Source: Mycoplasma todarodis
GTDB lineage: Bacteria > Bacillota_I > Bacilli_A > Mycoplasmatales > Metamycoplasmataceae
Length of the DNA stretch: 64,000 nucleotides
NCBI RefSeq assembly: GCF_004335995.1
Contig: NZ_PSZP01000002.1
Span: forward strand, 1-64,000
Direction of reading: 5' to 3'
Numbering within the stretch: the first letter of the stretch is position 1; every line of letters starts with the position of its first letter. The translations under genes were made by a program, and so were the position numbers. Under the pieces are notes generated by a model that made no database searches, was not told the origin of the DNA, and worked only from the letters and a program-made list of their open reading frames with translations. Shown here one piece after another: positions 10,270 to 21,940 of this stretch.

Positions 10270-10566
10270 ATAAATAAGAAAATTATTTTAGGAACTTCTC
10301 CACCATTAGCGGCAATAGCAATACCCATGACTGCGGTGATATCTTGTGGTAAAAAAGAAAGTAAGGATGAAGAAAAAGTTATAGTTTTGGATAAACAAGG
10401 TGAGAAAACATAGAAAGAATTTGATGGTTGAGTAGGGAAACACCTTAAAAATGATAAATCACAAGAAAAATTAACTCTTAAGTACAAGGGTAAAAAAGTA
10501 GTTATTGAAAAAGGTTCTACACTTAAAGAATTGCAACAAAAGTTGGGTAATTTAATTAAGAGTTAG
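10270..10566 (+). pseudogene. Small lipoprotein gene with in-frame TAG and no ATG
   Basis: After a strong ribosome site (AAGGAGAGGAG, about 10252) the reading frame begins at ATA (10270), perhaps a mutated ATG. It reads a signal peptide ending AVISCG, a lysine-rich region, TAG at 10411-10413, then continues open (KEFDGWVGKHLKN) to TAG 10564. A terminator follows. It looks like a recently inactivated ~98-codon lipoprotein gene. The interval 9932-10250 before it has no gene that I can see. Confidence 0.65.
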
Positions 10567-10580
10567 CTACGAAGAAAATA

Positions 10581-10608
10581 AAAAAAGAGTTTAACAACTC
10601 TTTTTTAT
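10581..10608 (+). terminator. Terminator after the lipoprotein pseudogene
   Basis: AAAAAAGAGTT/AACTCTTTTTT hairpin with T-run. Confidence 0.85.
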
Positions 10609-10794
10609 AAATGAACAATACTAAGATTACAAAAAATATAATAGAAACAGTTTCCTGTTCTTGTTATATTTTTTAAAGAATGAAATATTATTAAGCTTAT
10701 TTGTTGATTTAACACTCTTCTCAAATCTAAGTTTATTAATATTGTTTTTTATTGATGGTTCGAGCCTCTTATGAGAAGTATGGCGATATCCCAT

Positions 10795-11418
10795 CTACAA
10801 AATATCCTTATCGGTTATTTGTTTCAAAAGAAACATGTAGACTATATTTGAAATATTTGAAATCTTGCTATCGTCTGGTGTTGATGATGAAAAGAGGGTA
10901 TGTTGAGTATCTAAAAATAATGGATACAACTTCTCTTCTTCGATATTGTATAAGCAAACAATCCTCATAAAGTTTTCTTTCCCGTTTCTTATTGGCGTTT
11001 TTAAAATTTTCACTTTATTATCATTGATAATATATGGTTCAATAACATCACCTTCATCAAAAGAATTTATAAACTCTATCCTTCTAAAATTTTCACCTTG
11101 AAACATATCTTTAATTATATATCTATCAGCAAGTCCATATTTGCGTAAAGTTCAATAAACTTTTTCAACATTAGAGTCAGAATCAATGAAATCCGCATTT
11201 CTATTGGAAGAAATATAATCTTCCAATTCTCCGAGTGTTTTTGAACCTAATAATTCAATGTGTTCAAAAATTAATTTTGCATATTTCTTAGCTTCTTCTT
11301 TATCTCCAGAAATGAAGTTTGAAAAAGAGATTTCTTCCTCTGAATGGAATGAAGCCCCCTTATCCATTTTAAAACGGATACTTTTAAAGTGAAAATTAAA
11401 AAAATCAATCATATTCAA
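10795..11418 (-). CDS. Hypothetical protein, probably the remnant of a lipoprotein paralog
   Basis: 207 aa with TGA as Trp, from ATG 11418 to TAG 10795. No signal peptide and no ribosome site at the front, although the paralog at 9183-9931 begins as a lipoprotein. Similarity continues past the stop (HTSHKRLEP here, HTSYKRLNS there), so the stop is probably a nonsense mutation. Both ends therefore look eroded. The product is acidic and helical with no family recognised. The gene may still be translated, but I consider it decaying. Confidence 0.5.
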
Positions 11419-11430
11419 TAAAGTATAACA

Positions 11431-12360
11431 TTATATTAAAAGTGAAGTGACCTTATCTTTTAATATAGAAAATGTATTTTCCAATAGGAAGAGATTATTC
11501 TTCATTATAAAAATTTTTTCTAGATACCTTTCGATCTCAAAATTATATGAGGAAAGACTTTTAATTATATTTTGCTTTGTGATCATTGGTATGGCCGATC
11601 CAGAAGAGTCGGATTTAATCATTTTTTCGATATTCTTTTTATTTGAAAAAATACCATCACCTCTTAAAATATAAATGTTATTTGTAGAATATCACCCTTT
11701 TGTTGCGATGTGTGTTGTGAGGGTGCCACGCGTAGTTACTATTAAGGCTGTACCTTCATTATTCTTTTGTTCGCAAAATGAAACAATCTTTGAATTATTG
11801 AAGTATCTGAACTTACCCTTATTTTTAGGCAATACCTTACCCTTAGAAGTTTGCAAAGTTATATTATGAGGTGTTTCCCCGGGTGCTGAAATTTTTGAAA
11901 GTGCATGTAGTTTACTTCTCATTTCTTTGATAATATTCATAACCCTTTCTATAGGTTCAATAATGTCTATTATTTTTTGTTGTTCTTGAATTGAAGGTAA
12001 AGAAACTTCAAATTCTCTTCAATCAGAGATTCTTGTTGCAGGTCTTGTAGAACCAGTGATAATTTTCCTTCACTCCGAATTGCTCTTTAAAAAATAAAAA
12101 AGATATTTTTTTATTACTTTTTTTTCATTCACATCTCCAACTAAAAAAGCGGTGTCAACATTTCAAATTGGTTGATCGTACCAAAACATTTCCATGGTAC
12201 CTTTACGAGGAAGAGTGAATGATGATTTATTGTATTTTGAATTTTCTGTGCTCCCAAATATACCACCCGAACCAACAACAGGTACACTCCCGCTTTTTTC
12301 ACTTAAAACTTTTGATCCAGATATTATTTTTATAATATTTCCTAGTTTATAAATTCCCAT
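11431..12360 (-). CDS. hsdS: Type I restriction specificity subunit HsdS, first copy
   Basis: 309 aa with TGA as Trp. ATG 12360 is preceded by a usable ribosome site (AAAGGTGTGATA). Two target-recognition domains flank a central conserved helix containing EVSLPSIQEQQKIIDIIEP. The second domain ends with AIPMITKQNI and a closing helix. HsdS chooses the DNA sequence for the HsdM/HsdR complex. It has the same orientation as hsdR and hsdM but is separated from them by hsdS2 and a recombinase gene. It shares a 59-bp inverted repeat (central helix) and a 17-bp inverted repeat (start codon) with hsdS2. With its ribosome site, this is the better candidate for the expressed copy. Confidence 0.9.
11951..12009 (-). 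repeat. 59-bp inverted repeat, left arm (HsdS central region)
   Basis: Exact reverse complement of 13513-13571. It encodes the conserved central helix of HsdS in both copies and is a site for recombination that would swap second recognition domains. Confidence 0.9.
12344..12360 (-). repeat. 17-bp inverted repeat at the hsdS start codon, left arm
   Basis: ATGGGAATTTATAAACT reads from 12360 on the - strand and again from 13141 on the + strand. A crossover here would exchange whole hsdS genes behind the expressed start. Confidence 0.85.
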
Positions 12361-12387
12361 TATCACACCTTTCATTCAAAATTTAAT

Positions 12388-12401
12388 TGTGGGTAACCAC
12401 A
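12388..12401. promoter_or_regulatory. Palindrome between divergent hsdS and recombinase genes
   Basis: TGTGGGTAACCACA in the 67-bp gap between the two divergent start codons. It could be an operator or recombinase site; no direct evidence. Confidence 0.4.
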
Positions 12402-12427
12402 TTAATATAAATTATAAAGGAGTAACT

Positions 12428-13126
12428 ATGGAAAAATACTTAAAATATCTAAATAAAAATAATTATTCAAAAGCAACAATCCAAACATATTCAAATGTCT
12501 TAAAACAATACGAAATATTTTGAGGTGATATAAGGAAAATTAAAAAAAAGCTTTTCACTTATTTGAAGAGCCCGAATACAATTTGAACGCATTACAATAT
12601 ACTTTGTGCCTTTATGCGCTTTAAAAATGATAAAAGACTCAATAATTTAAAGGAAATAAAATTACCGGCAATTCCCAAAATATATATGCCAGTATTTTCA
12701 AAAGAGTTTCTTATGGAAAAAACAAAGGATCAATCAAAATATAAAAACGTTGTTATTCGATTTCTCTTTGAAACTGGTATAAGAGCATCTGAATTACAAA
12801 GTATTATTAGAATTAAAGGGGATACCATACTCTTAAAGGGTAAAGGTGCGAAAATAAGGGAGATTTTTCACAATCCGAATACAACGAAGTTTTTTAAAGG
12901 ATTTAATTTCACTTCAAAAACATTGCGTTTATGAGTTAAAGATGTTCTAGGAAGGGAATATACACCGCACTCTATTAGAAGATCTCACGCAACTCACATG
13001 TTACTTAAGGGAGCTAACCCAAAGATGGTAATGCTACAATTAGGACACTCAAAAATAGAGACTACATATCGGTATCTCCATATGTCCAAAAGTCAAAATA
13101 GAAAAATATATAACAAGTACTTTTAG
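12428..13126 (+). CDS. Tyrosine site-specific recombinase (Xer/integrase family)
   Basis: 232 aa with TGA as Trp; ATG 12428 after AAAGGAG. The N-terminal SAM-like DNA-binding part (residues 1-95) starts with the NNYSKATIQTYSNVLKQ helix. The catalytic domain holds R119 in GIRASELQ, a Lys in LLKGKGAK, H181 and R184 in HSIRRSHATH, His in LGHSKIETT and the nucleophile Tyr in YRYLH. The complete R-K-H-R-H-Y set implies an active enzyme. Shorter than XerC/D (~300 aa). Its place between two opposed hsdS genes with inverted repeats points to a dedicated hsdS inversion recombinase, as known in several mycoplasmas and Gram-positive bacteria. Confidence 0.93.
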
Positions 13127-13140
13127 TGCTTGGTTTTTTA

Positions 13141-13157
13141 ATGGGAATTTATAAACT
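13141..13157 (+). repeat. 17-bp inverted repeat at the hsdS start codon, right arm
   Basis: Same sequence as 12344-12360 in opposite orientation. Confidence 0.85.
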
Positions 13158-14223
13158 TAAAGATTTGGGGGAGTGATCAAGAGGAAGGGGAGTGGTTTCG
13201 GAAAATTTTGTTTCTACTGAAAATATGGACGGGCATTGTATTTCTAGTTGAAAAAGCGGCAAAGGAAAGCAATTTATAGAGGAAGATATATTGATGAGTA
13301 ATATTAGGCCCTATTTTAACAAAGTTTGGTTCGCCACTAGAAAAGGGACCCATTCTGGGGATGTATTGAACTTTAAATTAGTGCGAAATGATTTAATCAT
13401 TAAAAAATATTTATTCTTTATTATTGCTTCTCCTACTTTTAATGCTTTCTGAAATAATACGTCAAAAGGGACGAAGATGCCCCGTGGCGATAAACAAGCA
13501 ATGCTAGAATATGAAGTTTCTTTACCTTCAATTCAAGAACAACAAAAAATAATAGACATTATTGAACCTATGGAGTTATTTTATCTTAATAATATAAAGT
13601 GCGTAAGCATAGATTCGGTAGAGCATGTGAAAAAAGATCTTAAAAATTTAATAGACATTATCAAACCTATTGAAACTCTTGAAAAGAAAGTTACAAGGAT
13701 AATTAAATTAACTGATAAAATCCCCGTTAATTTAATGAATCTTTTTGGTGTAATTACAGATGAAAAATATACATATTATAAAGGCTCTCTTCCTTCTAAA
13801 GAAATTATAGATCCCAAAACATTGTTTTTAAATGTATCGGCAGCAAATGGTAAATTCAATAGATTTGTTGATAATGAAAAAAATATATTCGCTGGAGATG
13901 TCATGTTATCTCTTGATGGGAATACAGGTCTCGTCAATAATTCATTGGAAGGTTTTAATGGTTATTTATATAAAGTTAGTCATGATAGATACTTAAATTG
14001 TGAGGTATATTACTCTTTAAAAACCAAAATAAACCAAGATATTATTAAGGCGAATGAAACGGGGACTACCATAAAACATTCATCTAATTCAAAAAATGAA
14101 ATTAAACACATAGAATATAAATGAGACTCCTTTAAAGGTTTTTATGACGTTAATATAGAAATGAAACAAACCTTGGCAAAACTCCGCAAACTAAAAGAAA
14201 AACTTTTAGTAATTTTGATGTAA
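13141..14223 (+). CDS. hsdS: Type I restriction specificity subunit HsdS, second (probably silent) copy
   Basis: 360 aa with TGA as Trp. First recognition domain includes ILMSNIRPYFNKVW and GTKMPRGDKQAML; then the central helix EVSLPSIQEQQKIIDIIEP, identical in DNA to hsdS1; a second domain follows with FAGDVMLSLDGNTG. Start 13141 shares the 17-bp repeat but has no ribosome site (it is preceded by TGCTTGGTTTTTTA), 14 nt after the recombinase stop. That fits a silent cassette that becomes expressed after inversion. It converges on hsdM and a shared terminator. Confidence 0.9.
13513..13571 (+). repeat. 59-bp inverted repeat, right arm (HsdS central region)
   Basis: Exact inverted copy of 11951-12009. 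Confidence 0.9.
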
Positions 14224-14262
14224 AAAAAGCACTATTACTTTTTCAAGTTTAGTGCTTTTTGA
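14223..14262. terminator. Bidirectional terminator between hsdS2 and hsdM
   Basis: AAAAAGCACTA pairs with TAGTGCTTTTT across a 15-nt loop. A-run and T-run flanks serve both converging genes; it overlaps the 3' end of hsdM. Confidence 0.8.
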
Positions 14263-15740
14263 ATACTTTCTTTAACTGAAGGAAGTGTGTTATTGAATTC
14301 TTCAAGTAACTCATCTAATTCAATCGATATCTTCTCCACTTCTTTTTTTGCAGCTTCGATATCTATCACCACTTCTTCTACACCTACATATCTGCCAGGA
14401 ACGAAAGAGTAATTATTTTGTTCTAATTCTTCTTTAGATATTGATTTAGAAAATTCTAAAATTTCTGACTTAATCCCTTTCTGATGTTTTTCATACTCAG
14501 AATTAATCTTGTTGATTTCTGGAGTTGTTAATTCCCTCAATTTCTTCGAAAGCATTTTACCAGTCATTTTTGATGCATCAACCATTAAAATATCTTTTGT
14601 TTTTTTATCATTATTAAAAATCCAAATACATGCTGGGATACTTACTGTATAGAATAATTTATCCGGTAGTGCAATAATAGCGTCAACCTTATTCTCATCG
14701 ACAAGTTGTTTTCTTATATTTAATTCTTCTTTTCCAGAAGAAGATAAAGAACCGTTTGCTAATACAACACCTGCTTTACCCTTTGAAGATAATTTAGAAA
14801 CTATGTGAGATAACCAACCATAGTTTGCATTACCTTTTGGTGGTGTTCCTCATTGTCATCTAGGGTCATCAAGTTTCCGTTCTCAATTCTTAAGATTAAA
14901 TGGAGGGTTAGCCATGATGTAATCAAATTTTGAAATTGAATGTTGATCTACGGCAAAAGTGTCAGCTGATTTATTACCAAGTACTCCATCACCATTATTA
15001 TCAATAAGTGGAAAACCGTTTAAAATAAGGTTTAATTTTGCTAATTTCCACGTTACATTATTATACTCTTGACCATACATGGAAACTTCATCTATGTTTC
15101 CATCGTGCTCCTCAATGAATCTTTTGGCTTGGATTAGCATCCCTCCTGTACCACAAGCTGGATCATAGATACTTCCCTTTAATGGCTTTATCAAGTTAAC
15201 TATTAGTCCGACAATAGTTTTAGGAGTATAAAATTCCCCTCCTTTTTGTCCACGATCTTTAAAGAAATGGTTTAAGAAAAACTCATAAATTTTACCTATT
15301 ATGTCTTCTCCTGAATGTGTGAAGTCTTCTCCTGAAAATATCTTTACAACTTCGCCAAGTCTATTTTGATCAATCCCTTCGCTGTTATAATTTTTATTAA
15401 AAATACCAGATAACATGGGATTATCTTTTTCCAACTCAATAAAAGCTTCATCCATTTTCTCTCCAACCTCATTATTTGAAGCAAACTTCATTATGTTGTT
15501 TCAATGAGATTTGCTAGAAACTTTAAAAGCATTATATTCTGCATAAAACATTTCTTGAGATAAGTCATTAATCGAAAAACCATCTTCATCCAATTTTTTA
15601 ATTGCTACGTCATATTTATCTGAAATATATTTTAAGGATAAAATCCCAAGTATTACATGCATATACTCCTCGGCAGACATATTCCCTCTCAATTGATTTG
15701 CTGCACTCCATAATTTACTTTCTATTTGCTGTATGTTCAT
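14235..15740 (-). CDS. hsdM: Type I restriction-modification methylase subunit HsdM
   Basis: 501 aa with TGA as Trp. N-terminal HsdM helical domain (IESKLWSAANQLRGNMSAEEY); AdoMet-binding motif DPACGTGGML around residue 192; catalytic NPPF around 280; LDDPRWQWGTPP; typical C-terminal VPGRYVGVE plus coiled coil. It methylates adenine in the site chosen by HsdS. Start at 15740 immediately adjoins the hsdR stop (15741-15743), so hsdR-hsdM are translated from one message. It converges with hsdS2. Confidence 0.95.
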
Positions 15741-18700
15741 TTATATAATCTCCTTTTTATTTACAAAATAATTACTATTAAAAGAAATTATTTTGGATAT
15801 TCTATCGATGAGGATTCCGGAAATTCCTTTAGCACCCTTTGGTGGATAGTTATATTTATCTTTCAAAATTTTCATTAATGAAAATTGAATTTTTAATTTT
15901 ACCTTACTGTTTTTATAGAATTGATCGGTTATATTTTCTTTGACAACGCTCATCAAATCTTTTGCTATAGCTCTTAAAACCTCTGAATTTTGATGTGTTT
16001 GCAAGAATTCGTCATCGGAAAGTATGGTAAAAAAAGCTTGTAAATGAGGATCGTTGAATTCGGGAGTTTCTTCGAGTTTGTCAGTTATCTCCTTTGAAAG
16101 ATTTAATAACATTTCTATAACTCTTTGTAATTTTTCATCTCTTTCTAACTTACTTAAGATATCCCTTAATTTATCTGATATTTTCTTTGCAAATATAGGT
16201 CTAAATTTCTTTACTATTGCTATCTTCCCGTTTATAGCGTCAACCAAAAGTTTCTTTGCAACATTTGGATTATTTGATATAAGTTGTTTAGCTTCATCTT
16301 CCAATAAAGAAGTTACTTTATTTATATCCTTAGAAATATTTGTTGATTTAATTCTTATTTCTGAAACATCAACATCAATGGATTTTTCTATTGCATCATT
16401 TATATTTTCTATAGTTATTTTTAAATCTTCATCATCTCGTGTATTATGGGTTGACATTAGTGAGTTTATTAGCGAAATACATTTAGCAATGGTTGATAAA
16501 TCATTATTTATAATTGTAAAGGATATTTTTATTAATCTCGATATACCTCGTGCTTTTAAAATGAATTTGTTCTTTTCATCTTGATTCATGGCTAAGATAT
16601 TTTCTAATGAATCCATTATAAAATGATATTGTTCTTTTTGATTTAATAACGGAAAATGATGGATGTTTTTGATGAATTTTTCATTAACAATATCAATTTC
16701 GTCAATTAATTTTATTTTAGCTTTTTTTAAATCATTGGGTATGATATCAACTTCGTCAGCATGTCTGCCAGCATATTGTATCAATGCATCGCTAAGATAT
16801 TTTCAAATACCCAAGTAATCAACAATTAATCCGGAATTTTTTGAAACATTTCCATCCTCAAAAACCCTATTAACACGAGCGATTGCTTGCATTAAGTTGT
16901 GTCATTTGATGATTTTATCAATATATAACACATCTAAATCAGGCACATCAAAACCAGTTAATCATTTATCCACAACGATAGCTATTTTATACTTTGAATT
17001 CGCTTTTCTAAATTCAGATGCAACACCTTCTAAGTCGTGTTCTGGTACAACGCAATCATGATATTCTTTCGGGTCCTTGTTATTAATTGTCATAACCAAA
17101 ATGGTTTCTTCTTCTCTTTTTGGCTCATGCTTTAAAATTTCTCTATAATAAATTAATGCTGCTTTCCTTGAGGAAGCTACAATCATTGCTTTGCCATGGA
17201 GTACTTTACCTCTTTTAGACAAATGTAAAAGTATATCCTTCGTTTTAGCGGTAATTACTTTGGGATCCTCTAATATTTTTTTAATTTGAATTGATTTTAA
17301 AAGAGTGTTCATTTTTTGTTCGGATTGTATATCATTATCAACTAATGTTTTAGCGTAATTTTGTTGTATATTATCCATCATCTCTACGTAATCTTCATTG
17401 AGTTTTAATTCAAGTCTTCTAGATTCATAGAAAATAGGTACGGTAGATTCATCTCTAATAGAATCTTGCATGGAGTATTTATGATTATAGCCACCAAAAA
17501 CTTCAGTGGTAGCTTTATCGCCCATCAATGGTGTTCCTGTAAAACCAGTTAAAATAGCATTTGGGAAAGCATTTCTCATAAATTTAGCAAAACCAAACTT
17601 AACTATAAATTCTTGTGATTTGGTATCTAAGATTCTTGTCCCTTCAATATTATTTTGAGTTCTGTGAGCTTCATCGATTAATATAAAAATATCATCTCTT
17701 TTAGAAAGTTCGCCAGTATCTCCTGAGAATTTTTGCACAGTTGTAAAAAATATCCCGAAGTGCTTTTTATCATTCAATTTATTTATAAGATCATTTCTGG
17801 ATTGTATTTCTTGTGGACTACTTAATAAATATCCTTGAGCATTATTGAATCTAGATAAAAGTTGTTTATTTAAAGAATTTCTATCGGTAATAATTAAGGT
17901 GGTGGCATAATTAAAATTTTGTATTATTGCTTTTGTAAGCATCAACATAGTGACTGACTTACCTGAACCTTGTGTATGTCAAACAACTCCCCCCTTATGA
18001 TCTCCATATTTCATTTTTTTAATAGTATTTTGTACAGCTTCTATTTGATGTTGGGCAGCTATATATTTTACTTCTTTTTTATCATCATAAAATGAAAATA
18101 TATTAATAAATTTCATTATTACTTCTAAATTAAAAATCTTTTTTAGAGGATTGCAAGTACTGCTCCACTTACCTAAATTAAAGTATCTTTTAAAAGTCGA
18201 AGTTAATGAACCATATTTTGAGTTTAGATTATTAGAAATAAAAGAAAAAATATGAAAGGCAAAAAGTTGAGGCGAATGTCATTTTAGTGACTCATTTTGT
18301 TGAAACGCTTCTTGTATTCCTTCTTGTGCATTGGGTGCTTTCAATTCACAAATTATTATAGGTAATCCATTTATAAAACAAACAACATCCGGAAATCGAG
18401 ATTCCCCTTCCGTATTCATCACCTTGAATTGTCTTATAATTCCAAAATAATTCTCGTCTAATTTATCGGAAATAAGTTTAATTGTTATCGTTCTTTTTCT
18501 TTCGTTATCATAAATTTTAATACCATTAGAAATAAAATCAAAACCAATTATATTTTGTTCAATAGCTGCACCTGTAATTTTTTTTATTTCAAGAATAGCT
18601 TTGGTAGCAAGTTTGTCGTTTATTTTATTGATTGAGATGAGTTTATTTTTCAATAATTCAAAATCAATAACTTCCTTTTTGTTAATTCTTTTAAAATTAT

Positions 18701-18779
18701 AGCTTGTATCTCAGTCTAGGGTGTGTAATTCATGTATTAAATTATCTTCAAATTGTTTTTCGGTCAGTAAGTTTTTCAT
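15741..18779 (-). CDS. hsdR: Type I restriction endonuclease subunit HsdR
   Basis: 1012 aa with TGA as Trp at several sites. Start 18779 gives the family's N-terminus (TEKQFEDNLIHELHTLDWD). Nuclease motif FPDVVCFINGLPIIICELK lies near residues 130-145. SF2 motor: Walker A TQGSGKS near 270, DEAH box near 370, TGFTGTPL, and motif VI HNLMQAIARVNRVF. The C-terminal ~330 residues are helical. It translocates DNA and cleaves unmodified targets as part of R2M2S. First gene of the hsdR-hsdM operon. Confidence 0.95.
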
Positions 18780-18852
18780 AGAAATATTATACTTCAAATG
18801 TTTGATAATAGAATTAATACACTGTTAACAATTAATGATTAATCAACAAAAT

Positions 18853-18884
18853 AAAAAAACACCTCATTAATATAGTGTTTTTAC
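18853..18884. terminator. Hairpin terminator upstream of hsdR
   Basis: AAAAACAC/GTGTTTTT stem with A/T flanks. It insulates the hsd operon from upstream transcripts. Confidence 0.65.
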
Positions 18885-19561
18885 TTATTGTTTTATTTTT
18901 ATAAATTAGTCTTTTTATCATCCGTAAGAGAATATCTTCTATCGCAATATAATTTTGGGATAAACCAATAGAGTTAAAACAAAAATACATAGAAGAAAAG
19001 ATGAAAATAGAACTAGGAATAAAGGGTAATGTTAAAATGTTATTTTCTCATTTCTCAAGGTGAATCTTACAAAGTCTAAACGCATACTGCATTAATTAAT
19101 TCCCGTATTAATATTCGAGGTTTTCTAAAAATTGTAATTAACTATACGTGTTTTTAATTTTGGACATATTTATAATCAAATAATTTCCACTTCCTTTTAT
19201 CATTTACTTTATTACCATAAAAGCAATGGGGTTAGCAATAAAAGAAATCAAACACTTGACAACATAACTAAACAAGATATATCATAGAATTTAAAATATT
19301 AAATATAACATAATCACTCAAGATAAAAAGATGAATGCAGAAGGCGCTTTCTACACTTTAAAGAATAATAGAACAACACACGCCTTGAATAAGATGTTAT
19401 TTTATTTCGTGATGCAATATTATCGGTCTAATCTCCAATTTCTAGGTAGGCATATCTTTATTGCATCAATTATTTTTTATAAAAGGTAATATTCCGAAAT
19501 GAAGAAATATTTTCCTTATAATATTTGCAATATTAAAAATAATATAAAAAAGGAACCTAAA
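18885..19561. other. Gene-free AT-rich interval with weak repeat remnants
   Basis: No convincing gene. Short coding-like scraps occur (around 19035-19100). At 19262-19340 there is a weak copy of the dispersed repeat (ACTAAACAAGATAT and GATAAAAAGAT). It looks like decayed DNA. A possible alternative start of the next gene at 19499 was not used. Confidence 0.5.
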
Positions 19562-20752
19562 ATGAAAAGATTTAATTTTATACAAATAAACGATGATGAC
19601 TCAATTCAAGTTATTCAGCAAACGAAATCAAAAATACAAGCTGTTGAATTTAACTTAACTGAAATACATAATATGCCAGAAGAAATATTGGACTCAGGTA
19701 CACCAGGAATTTATATCCTTCTTGGTAATGAAGATTCAAAACCTTATATAGGCGAATCAACCAATATAATCAAAAGGATTACTGGTGGACATATGAAAAA
19801 CGAAGAAAAAATGGAGTGAATGGAAAGGGTTATAGCAATAACATCCACTGATTCATCTAACCCATTCAATAAAACGCAGATTCAATGAATAGAAAAAGAA
19901 TTGATAGAGTTATTCAATGAGTCGGGTATTAAAACGTTCAACAAAACTGCTGGTTTTAAACATAATTTAAGCTACGTTGATGTATTAGAATTGAAAGATG
20001 ATTTAGAAGATATCAAATCAGCCCTAAAGTTGCTTAAATGAGATCTTAACGCCATTAATGAAGAAACAATAACAAGGATTACCTCTAATAAAGAATCATT
20101 GGAGGTATATTACAAAACCGCTAATGCATTTGCGGAGGGTATTTATATCAATGGAGCTATCATTGTTAATGAGGGGTCATATGCAGATACAACTAAATTC
20201 AATAAAGAACATAAATATTCACAAAACATAATTAATAGACTTCTAGAAAATGATGTTATCGAAATAAAAGATAATATTTTAAAATTTTTGAAAGCGCATC
20301 AATTCAAAAATCCTTCTTCTGCAGCATGTATATTTAGAGGGAGTGCTACAAATGGGTGAGTTACATGAAGAATAAAAAAAGATGGAAAGTTATTAACTGA
20401 AATTAGGGAAGAAATTTTAAAAGATGTTCCAGAAGTTCCTTATGAAACTATAGTATTAAAAATTAATGATAATCCAGATATGAATTACCACTTAGGTTAT
20501 TGAAGAATAAGTGAAGAGAGATTGCTTAAAGCTGAAGTTCTTGCTTTTGCCCCAATTGTAGAAGGTAAAAGAACAATAAACAAAGCGTATAAGATCAAGG
20601 GTTACACACACATGCCGGAACACAACAATAGAGTTATGTTCAAAGTGCATGAAGAAGACAAGGAATTATTGAAAGATTATGAAGGTCTAGATGTTTCTTA
20701 TAATAAAGGGGCAAATCCTTGTTTCTTCATATCTAAGAAAGATGAGGATTAA
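19562..20752 (+). CDS. GIY-YIG nuclease with DUF4357 domain
   Basis: 396 aa with TGA as Trp. Start 19562 is chosen over an in-frame ATG at 19499 because AAGGAA lies just upstream. GIY motif at residue 49 (GIYILL) and YIG at 62 (PYIGESTNI), followed by the catalytic-helix Arg (IIKRITGG). Residues ~250-275 match DUF4357 (NPSSAACIFRGSATNGWVTW), a domain often fused to GIY-YIG in restriction and mobile-element settings. The last ~110 residues (LGYWRISEE onward) are unassigned. Likely a DNA-cleaving defence or homing-type protein; substrate unknown. Confidence 0.82.
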
Positions 20753-21278
20753 ACTATGGAGGTGAAAATAGGAGGGGAAATAAAAATAGTAATGAAATTT
20801 ATACTTATCAAGCTACAGGTGGATATGGAGTTAATTTGATAATCTTTGGATGCTCAAAATTAAAAGTAGGCACTTCAATAGTTAAACTTTCCGCATCTCA
20901 CACAGCACCTGGAGTACAGCAACAAAATACTGCAATATTCTTAAAAGTTAACGACCAAAAAGATATCCTTTAATAAGGTCTCTTTTTTATTTGAAATTTT
21001 AAATGTAGGACAAAATATTTTGTGCGGAAAATCATAACCTTCTATAAAAAACATCTTTCAAAACCGTAGAAATGTGTAATTCTGCAAAACTCTTTAAGAT
21101 TTTCGGTTGGTGAATAACACAGGTATTAACAGTTATAAATTCCATGGTTTCAATTCTATTTATGAGTAAATATTCATTGCTTCATAAAACACATAATCCT
21201 TAGATGCTTGAATAACTTCAATGGAATAATATCTTTAGTTAATATATCTGTTTAATAAAGTTAAGTAGAAAAGTATAA
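20753..21278 (+). other. Small ORF remnant (20770-20973) and empty spacer
   Basis: Behind the GIY-YIG gene an AGGAGGGG ribosome-like site is followed by an open stretch reading IYTYQATGGYGVNLIIFG and on to TAA 20973, but with no ordinary start codon. It resembles a short, stripped protein (about 65 codons). From 20974 to 21278 I see no gene. Confidence 0.35.
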
Positions 21279-21328
21279 AAATCAATCACAAAAGAATAAT
21301 CCACACTTTTGTGATTGATTTTTTGTTA
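21279..21328. terminator. Strong bidirectional hairpin terminator
   Basis: AAAATCAATCACAAAAG pairs perfectly with its complement followed by T6. On the - strand it overlaps the stop of the gene ending at 21326. Confidence 0.9.
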
Positions 21329-21856
21329 TTTGGTCAACATAGATATTATATTTGTGTAAATATTTTTAACAATATCCTTAATGACATCACAAGTAGGCAC
21401 TACATTATTATAATTATATTGAATAGCTCCATCATAAAAATAACCATATATTGTTGAACCGGTTTCTTTAGTTATCCAACTCCTACCCTTTCCCTTGCTG
21501 TAGATGTTAGGATGTATAATAATTTTTCTTATGTTTTTAATAAAGTGTAAATCAGTTGTATCTCATTCATTAAACTTAAGGAAATTATGAAATTGATAAC
21601 TATTTGAAGAGAATTCGTGCTGTTTATCAAGGAGCTTCTTTATTGTTTCATAACACTCTACAACTATTCCTGCATTTGCATAAAATAAAATTGCGCCACT
21701 TTCATCCGAAAAAATCGTTGGGAACCTTGTATATTCAAAAAACTGAGCACGTTCAAATAAGCTATCCGCAATGGTACAAAATGTATTAAAATTTTTATTT
21801 TTTGATGTTACCTCTTGGAAAAGTAAGGTTCTTATAGTTTCTGAATCAGTAATCAT
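21326..21856 (-). CDS. Hypothetical protein
   Basis: 176 aa with TGA as Trp (FNEWDTTDL). Soluble, no signal or membrane segment. N-terminal helix-rich half (ETIRTLLFQEVTSKNKNF), with Cys at several positions, then KGKGRSWITKETGSTIYG near residue 125. I recognise no family. It stands alone between two terminators in an accessory stretch, so it may be a single-gene accessory function. No clear ribosome site. Confidence 0.7.
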
Positions 21857-21940
21857 ATATTAATTATTGCACTTTTTTAGAGTTTGATAAAATCTATTTA
21901 ATGTAATGAATTCATTCCTAAATATATGCACGCATAAAAT

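Noticed and set aside
10750-10800. GGTTCGAGCC resembles a tRNA T-arm
   Set aside because: No acceptor, D or anticodon stem around it; it lies in the decayed 3' end of a lipoprotein paralog.
16054-16584. 176-codon + strand ORF
   Set aside because: Shadow of hsdR in the antisense frame; Ser/Phe-rich, no start signal.
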